The notes below the pieces were generated by a model. The model did no database searches. It had not been told where the DNA came from and saw nothing but the letters and a program-made list of their open reading frames with translations. The translations under genes and the position numbers were made by a program. Shown here in pieces: positions 5,432 through 8,930 of a DNA stretch of 8,930 nucleotides (position 1 is the stretch's first letter; every line of letters starts with the position of its first letter). The stretch is from an uncultured Alphaproteobacteria bacterium (lineage in GTDB: Bacteria; Pseudomonadota; Alphaproteobacteria; Rhizobiales; Ancalomicrobiaceae), in the NCBI GenBank assembly GCA_937892955.1, contig CALBKH010000069.1, positions 1-8,930 on the forward strand, written 5' to 3'.

Positions 5432-5470
5432 AGGGCCGAACCTCCCCCCGGGTTCGGCCCTTCGTCTTTT
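5432..5470 (+). terminator. Strong intrinsic terminator
   Basis: AGGGCCGAACC (5432-5442) pairs perfectly with GGTTCGGCCCT (5451-5461) across an 8-base loop (TCCCCCCG), followed by the T-rich TCGTCTTTT (5462-5470). It is the best-formed rho-independent terminator in the window. It ends the small exported protein transcript and separates it from the helicase-nuclease operon. Confidence 0.9.
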
Positions 5471-5521
5471 CCCTCCCGCCACGGCCTCGACGAGATGCGG
5501 CGAGGCGGGTAGGTGTGAGGC

Positions 5522-8083
5522 GTGAGCACGCCGCCACCCACCACTGCCGACACCGTCCTGCCCGAGCGTTTCGCCGCGTGGTTCGCGGCGCGCGGTTGGC
5601 GAGCGAGGCCGCATCAGGCGGCGATGCTCGACAAGGCGCGCGATCGCCGCGCCACTCTGCTCATCGCCCCGACCGGTGCCGGCAAGACGCTCGCCGGCTT
5701 CCTGCCGAGCCTCGTCGACCTCGCCGATCCGGCGAAGCGGCCGCGTTTGGCGGTCACCGGTCGCGGGGTGCGGCGCAAGGGCATCCACACGCTCTACATC
5801 TCGCCCCTGAAGGCGCTCGCCGTCGACGTCGCCCGCAATCTCGAGGCGCCGATCGCCGAGATGGGGCTCGCGATCACGGTCGAGACGCGCACCGGCGACA
5901 CGCCCGCTCACAAGCGCCAGCGCCAGAAGTACGACCCGCCCGACATCCTGATGACGACGCCGGAACAGGTGGCGCTGCTTCTGTCGTCGGCGGAGGCGCC
6001 GGACCTCTTCGGCTCGTTGAAACGGGTGGTCTTCGACGAGTTGCATTCGCTCGTCACCTCCAAGCGCGGCGACCTCCTGGCGCTCGATCTCGCCCGGCTC
6101 CGGCGCCTCGCCCCGGATCTGGTCGCGGTCGGGCTCTCCGCCACGGTCAAGGATCCGAACGAGCTCGCCGCCTGGCTGGTGGCGCAGACGCCGGATGCCG
6201 CACGGGCGGAGGCCGACATCGTCACCGCCCCGGCCGGCGCGCCACCGGAGGTCCGTATCCTGGAGCCGGTCGACCCCGAAGACTGGCGCATACCCTGGGC
6301 GGGGCATCTCGCCGTCCACGCCATGCCGACGGTTCTGGCGGCGATCGAGACGGCGAAGACGGCGATCGTCTTCGTCAACACCCGCGCGCAGGCCGAACTG
6401 GTGTTCCAGGAGCTGTGGCGGATCAACGACAAGAACCTGCGCATCGCTCTCCACCACGGCTCGCTCGACGTGGCGCAGCGGCGGCGTGTCGAGGCGGCGA
6501 TGGCGGCGGGCGGCGGGCCGAACGGGCTCGACGCGGTGGTCGCCACCTCGACCCTCGATCTCGGCATCGACTGGGGTGACGTCGATCTGGTCATCCACGT
6601 CGGCGCGCCGAAGGGGGCGAGCCGGCTCGCCCAACGCATCGGCCGCGCCAACCATCGCCTCGACGAGCCGAGCCGGGCGCTGCTGGTGCCGGCCAATCGC
6701 TTCGAAGTGCTCGAATGCGAGGCGGCGATCGAGGCCAATCGGGCCGGCGCTCAAGACACGCCGCCGATCCGCTCGGGCGCGCTCGACGTGCTCGCCCAAC
6801 ACATCCTCGGCTGCGCCGTGGCGGCGCCGTTCGGTGACGAGGATCTGTATGCGGAAGTCATCTCTGCGCTGCCCTACGCGAAGCTGACGCGGGCGACATT
6901 CGACCGGGTGGTCGATTTCGTCGCGACCGGCGGCTACGCGCTGAAGGCCTACGAGCGCTACGCCAAGATCCGCCGCACCAAGGACGGCACCTGGCGGGTG
7001 GCGAACCCGCAGGTGGTGCAGACCTGGCGGCTCAACGTCGGCACCATCGTCGAGATGCCGATGCTCAAGGTGCGGCTCGTCGCCAAGCTCTCCGGGCCGG
7101 TGGCGCGGATGGGCGGGCGAATCCTCGGCGACATGGAGGAGTATTTCTTCGAGACGCTGAGCCCCGGCGACACGTTCCTGTTCGGCGGTGAGGTGCTGCG
7201 CTTCTTGGGGCTCCGCGAAACGGAAGCACTGGTGGCGCGGGCGCACGGCAAAGACCCACGCATCCCCTCCTACTGGGGCGGCAAGTTCCCGCTCTCCACC
7301 CATCTCGCCGAACGGGTGCGCGGCCTCCTCGCCGAGCCGGCGTCGTGGCGGGCGCTGCCCGATCAGGTGCGCGAGTGGCTGGAGCTGCAGCGCGACTTCT
7401 CGCGCCTGCCGCGTCCGGGCGAACTGATGATCGAGACCTTCCCGCGCGGCGGACGCTGGTACATGGTCGCCTACGCCTTCGAGGGGCGGCTGGCGCATCA
7501 GACGCTCGGCATGTTGCTCACCCGGCGGATGGAGCGGATGGGGCTGAGGCCGCTCGGCTTCGTCTGCAACGACTATGCGCTCGGCGTCTGGGCGGCGACC
7601 GATCTCGGTGCCGCCTTCTCCGCGCGCCGCCCGTCGCTCGACGAACTCTTCGACGAGGACATGCTCGGCGACGATCTCGAGGCGTGGCTCGACGACAGTG
7701 CGCTTCTGAAGCGCACCTTCCGCAACTGCGCCATCATCGCCGGTCTGGTCGAACGCCGGCATCCCGGCAAGGAGAAGTCGGGGCGGCAGATGACCATCTC
7801 GACCGATCTCGTCTGGGACGTGCTGCGCTCTCACCAGCCCGACCACGTGCTGATCGAGGCGACGCGGGCGGATGCCGCGAGCGGCCTCCTCGACATCCGG
7901 CGGCTGGCCGACATGCTGGCGCGGGTGCGCCTCCACCTCACGCACGAAAGGCTTTCGCGCATCTCGCCGCTCGCGGTACCCATCATGCTGGAGATCGGGC
8001 GCGAGTCGGTGCCCGGTTCGGCGGAGGAGGCGATGCTGCGCGAGGCGGCCGACGAGTTGATCGCGGAGGCGACGGGACGATGA
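5522..8083 (+). CDS. Ligase-associated DNA-damage-response DEXH-box helicase (LhR type)
   Basis: This 853-residue superfamily 2 helicase is predicted to translocate 3'-5' on single-stranded DNA. Ordered motifs: RPHQ (29-32), Walker A APTGAGKT (49-56), YISPLKAL (92-99), DELH (172-175), SAT (206-208), IVFVNTRAQ (282-290), ATSTLDLGIDWGDVD (341-355) and arginine-finger motif QRIGRANHR (371-379). The C-terminal half carries the winged-helix and Lhr-specific regions (FDRVVDFVATGGYAL; PRGGRWYMVAYAFEGR; and IRRLADMLARVRLHLTHERL near the end). Length and the lack of the very long E. coli Lhr extension fit the bacterial ligase-associated subfamily that clusters with an ATP-dependent ligase, an exonuclease and PdeM. 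The start is GTG 5522; the only upstream purine run is a weak AGG at 5511. Its stop overlaps the pdeM start as ATGA, indicating translational coupling. Motif VI has Asn where RAGHR is more usual. Confidence 0.95.
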   Translation: MSTPPPTTADTVLPERFAAWFAARGWRARPHQAAMLDKARDRRATLLIAPTGAGKTLAGFLPSLVDLADPAKRPRLAVTGRGVRRKGIHTLYISPLKALAVDVARNLEAPIAEMGLAITVETRTGDTPAHKRQRQKYDPPDILMTTPEQVALLLSSAEAPDLFGSLKRVVFDELHSLVTSKRGDLLALDLARLRRLAPDLVAVGLSATVKDPNELAAWLVAQTPDAARAEADIVTAPAGAPPEVRILEPVDPEDWRIPWAGHLAVHAMPTVLAAIETAKTAIVFVNTRAQAELVFQELWRINDKNLRIALHHGSLDVAQRRRVEAAMAAGGGPNGLDAVVATSTLDLGIDWGDVDLVIHVGAPKGASRLAQRIGRANHRLDEPSRALLVPANRFEVLECEAAIEANRAGAQDTPPIRSGALDVLAQHILGCAVAAPFGDEDLYAEVISALPYAKLTRATFDRVVDFVATGGYALKAYERYAKIRRTKDGTWRVANPQVVQTWRLNVGTIVEMPMLKVRLVAKLSGPVARMGGRILGDMEEYFFETLSPGDTFLFGGEVLRFLGLRETEALVARAHGKDPRIPSYWGGKFPLSTHLAERVRGLLAEPASWRALPDQVREWLELQRDFSRLPRPGELMIETFPRGGRWYMVAYAFEGRLAHQTLGMLLTRRMERMGLRPLGFVCNDYALGVWAATDLGAAFSARRPSLDELFDEDMLGDDLEAWLDDSALLKRTFRNCAIIAGLVERRHPGKEKSGRQMTISTDLVWDVLRSHQPDHVLIEATRADAASGLLDIRRLADMLARVRLHLTHERLSRISPLAVPIMLEIGRESVPGSAEEAMLREAADELIAEATGR

Positions 8084-8826
8084 GCGCGGCCATCCTCCTG
8101 CGCACGCCCGGCGACGTCATCCGGCTCCTCGACGAGGAGCTGGTGGCGCTTCCCTGCGGCGGCGCCTTCTGGCCGGCGACGCGGACGCTGGTCGTCGCCG
8201 ATCTGCATTTCGAGAAGGGCTCGTCCTTCGCCCGGCGCGGCGCGCTGATGCCGCCGTTCGACACCGGAGCGACGCTCGCGCGCCTGGCGGCGACCATCGC
8301 GGCGACGTTGCCCGACCGGGTGATCTCGCTCGGCGACGCCTTCCACGACGACCATGGGCCGGAGCGGATGGCCGACGCGGATCGCGAACGGCTTTCGGAC
8401 CTGCAGTCGGGTCGGGAGTGGATCTGGATCGCCGGCAATCACGATGCCGAGGCTCGCGGCGACGTCGGCGGCGTACGGGTCGAAGAGATCTCGATCGGGG
8501 CGCTGACGTTCCGCCACGAGCCGCGGCGCGGCGCGGTCGGCGAGGTCGCGGGCCATCTTCATCCGGCGGCGCGGGTCCGGGTGGCGGCGGGAACGGTCCG
8601 GCGGCACTGTTTCGCCGGCGACGGGCACCGGCTGATCCTGCCGGCCTACGGCGCCTATGCCGGCGGCCTCGACGTCGCGTCGCGCGCCTTCGACGGATTG
8701 TTCGAGCCGAGCCGGCTCACCGTCCATCTCGTCGGCGAAGGTCGGGTGCACCGTTTCCCGGCGCCGTCGATCGTCGGCGGGCGGATCATACCAAAGGCCG
8801 AAGGTGCTGACGCACCCGGCCTTTGA
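8080..8826 (+). CDS. pdeM: Ligase-associated DNA-damage-response endonuclease PdeM (metallophosphoesterase)
   Basis: This 248-residue calcineurin-like phosphoesterase is predicted to cut DNA using two metal ions. All expected metal-binding motifs are present: D-x-H in VVADLHFEK (D41, H43), GDAFHD (85-90), GNHD (119-122), an isolated H146 in FRHEP, and GHLHP (158-162). The start ATG 8080 overlaps the helicase stop by four bases (ATGA), so the two are co-translated. PdeM proteins are known partners of the LhR helicase; the ligase and exonuclease genes of the cluster are not seen here. The C-terminus is odd: residues 236-248 (IIPKAEGADAPGL) and the TGA stop are encoded inside repeat copy 3, suggesting that insertion of the element replaced or extended the original end. 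The catalytic core is complete, so activity is probably kept. Confidence 0.95.
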   Translation: MSAAILLRTPGDVIRLLDEELVALPCGGAFWPATRTLVVADLHFEKGSSFARRGALMPPFDTGATLARLAATIAATLPDRVISLGDAFHDDHGPERMADADRERLSDLQSGREWIWIAGNHDAEARGDVGGVRVEEISIGALTFRHEPRRGAVGEVAGHLHPAARVRVAAGTVRRHCFAGDGHRLILPAYGAYAGGLDVASRAFDGLFEPSRLTVHLVGEGRVHRFPAPSIVGGRIIPKAEGADAPGL

Positions 8827-8913
8827 ACACACGCGAATTTCTCATCTGCGTCAGAGGCATGAGAAATTCGCGTCGGGAATACCATCGGTCATTTTCAATG
8901 GCCGATGGTATCA
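8786..8913 (+). repeat. Three-hairpin palindromic element, copy 3 (forward), overlapping the pdeM 3' end
   Basis: The left end is TCATACC (8786-8792) and the right end GGTATCA (8907-8913), the inverted complement of the TGATACC left end of copies 1 and 2. Hairpin A: CAAAGGCCG pairs with CGGCCTTTG, with an inner GGTGC-TGAC-GCACC stem. Hairpin B: ACGCGAATTTCTCAT pairs perfectly with ATGAGAAATTCGCGT (15 bp). Hairpin C: ATACCATCGG pairs with CCGATGGTAT (10 bp). Where hairpins A and C differ from copy 1, most changes are compensated on the other arm. The first part is translated as the PdeM C-terminus. The last 17 bases of the window beyond the element show nothing recognisable. Confidence 0.93.
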
Positions 8914-8930
8914 GGGAGACCTGTGCGCGG

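Noticed and set aside
5418..5460. LexA/SOS box upstream of the DNA-damage helicase (GTTC near 5419 and GAAC/GTTC near 5438-5455)
   Set aside because: The first lacks a second GTTC at the required spacing, and the second is simply the two arms of the intrinsic terminator.
5294..7945. Open frame of 883 codons antisense to the LhR helicase
   Set aside because: It is antisense to a gene with every helicase motif intact, is Arg/Gly/Glu-rich with no recognisable domain, and is expected where GC-rich third positions remove stop codons.

Overview
The window is a high-GC (roughly two-thirds G+C by eye) alphaproteobacterial segment, most likely from the Hyphomicrobiales (Rhizobiales). This rests on gene content: a PodJ-type Sel1/peptidoglycan-binding protein, a DUF6460-like membrane protein, and the ligase-associated LhR helicase/PdeM pair. 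Bases 1-44 are not genomic. They match the 3' part of the Illumina P5/TruSeq universal adapter, so the left end is an untrimmed contig edge and the first gene is artificially cut.

Layout: (1) 46-1854 (+), the C-terminal part of a membrane-anchored PodJ-like protein, closed by a hairpin terminator; (2) 2062-2550 (+), an Hsp20 small heat-shock chaperone with a possible RpoH-type promoter; (3) 2761-3045 (-), a small two-helix membrane protein; (4) 3326-4381 (+), a TPR plus class I SAM methyltransferase protein; (5) 4485-4847 (+), a small lipoprotein; (6) 4990-5343 (+), a small exported glycine-rich protein, followed by a strong intrinsic terminator; (7) 5522-8083 and 8080-8826 (+), a translationally coupled LhR-type DEXH helicase and PdeM-type nuclease/phosphoesterase, known partners in the ligase-associated DNA-damage response. 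No intergenic stretch exceeds 300 bases.

The most interesting signal is a repeat of about 125 bp present three times: 2548-2671 (+), 3186-3310 (-) and 8786-8913 (+). Each copy folds into three consecutive hairpins: A (GGCC-centred, with an inner GC-rich stem), B (ACGCGAATTTCTC paired with its complement, nearly invariant) and C (ATCGG/CCGAT). Between copies, hairpins A and C carry paired substitutions that keep base pairing (G-C to A-T, C-G to T-A), while the B stem is almost unchanged. I do not recognise it as a named family. Copy 1 supplies the stop codon of hsp20, copy 3 encodes the last 13 residues and stop of PdeM, and copy 2 lies just upstream of the methyltransferase start. Copies 1 and 2 are inverted relative to each other and bracket the DUF6460-like gene.

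The DNA-repair pair forms one operon. The other genes look like independent or loosely linked housekeeping and envelope genes, most separated by terminators or repeat copies.
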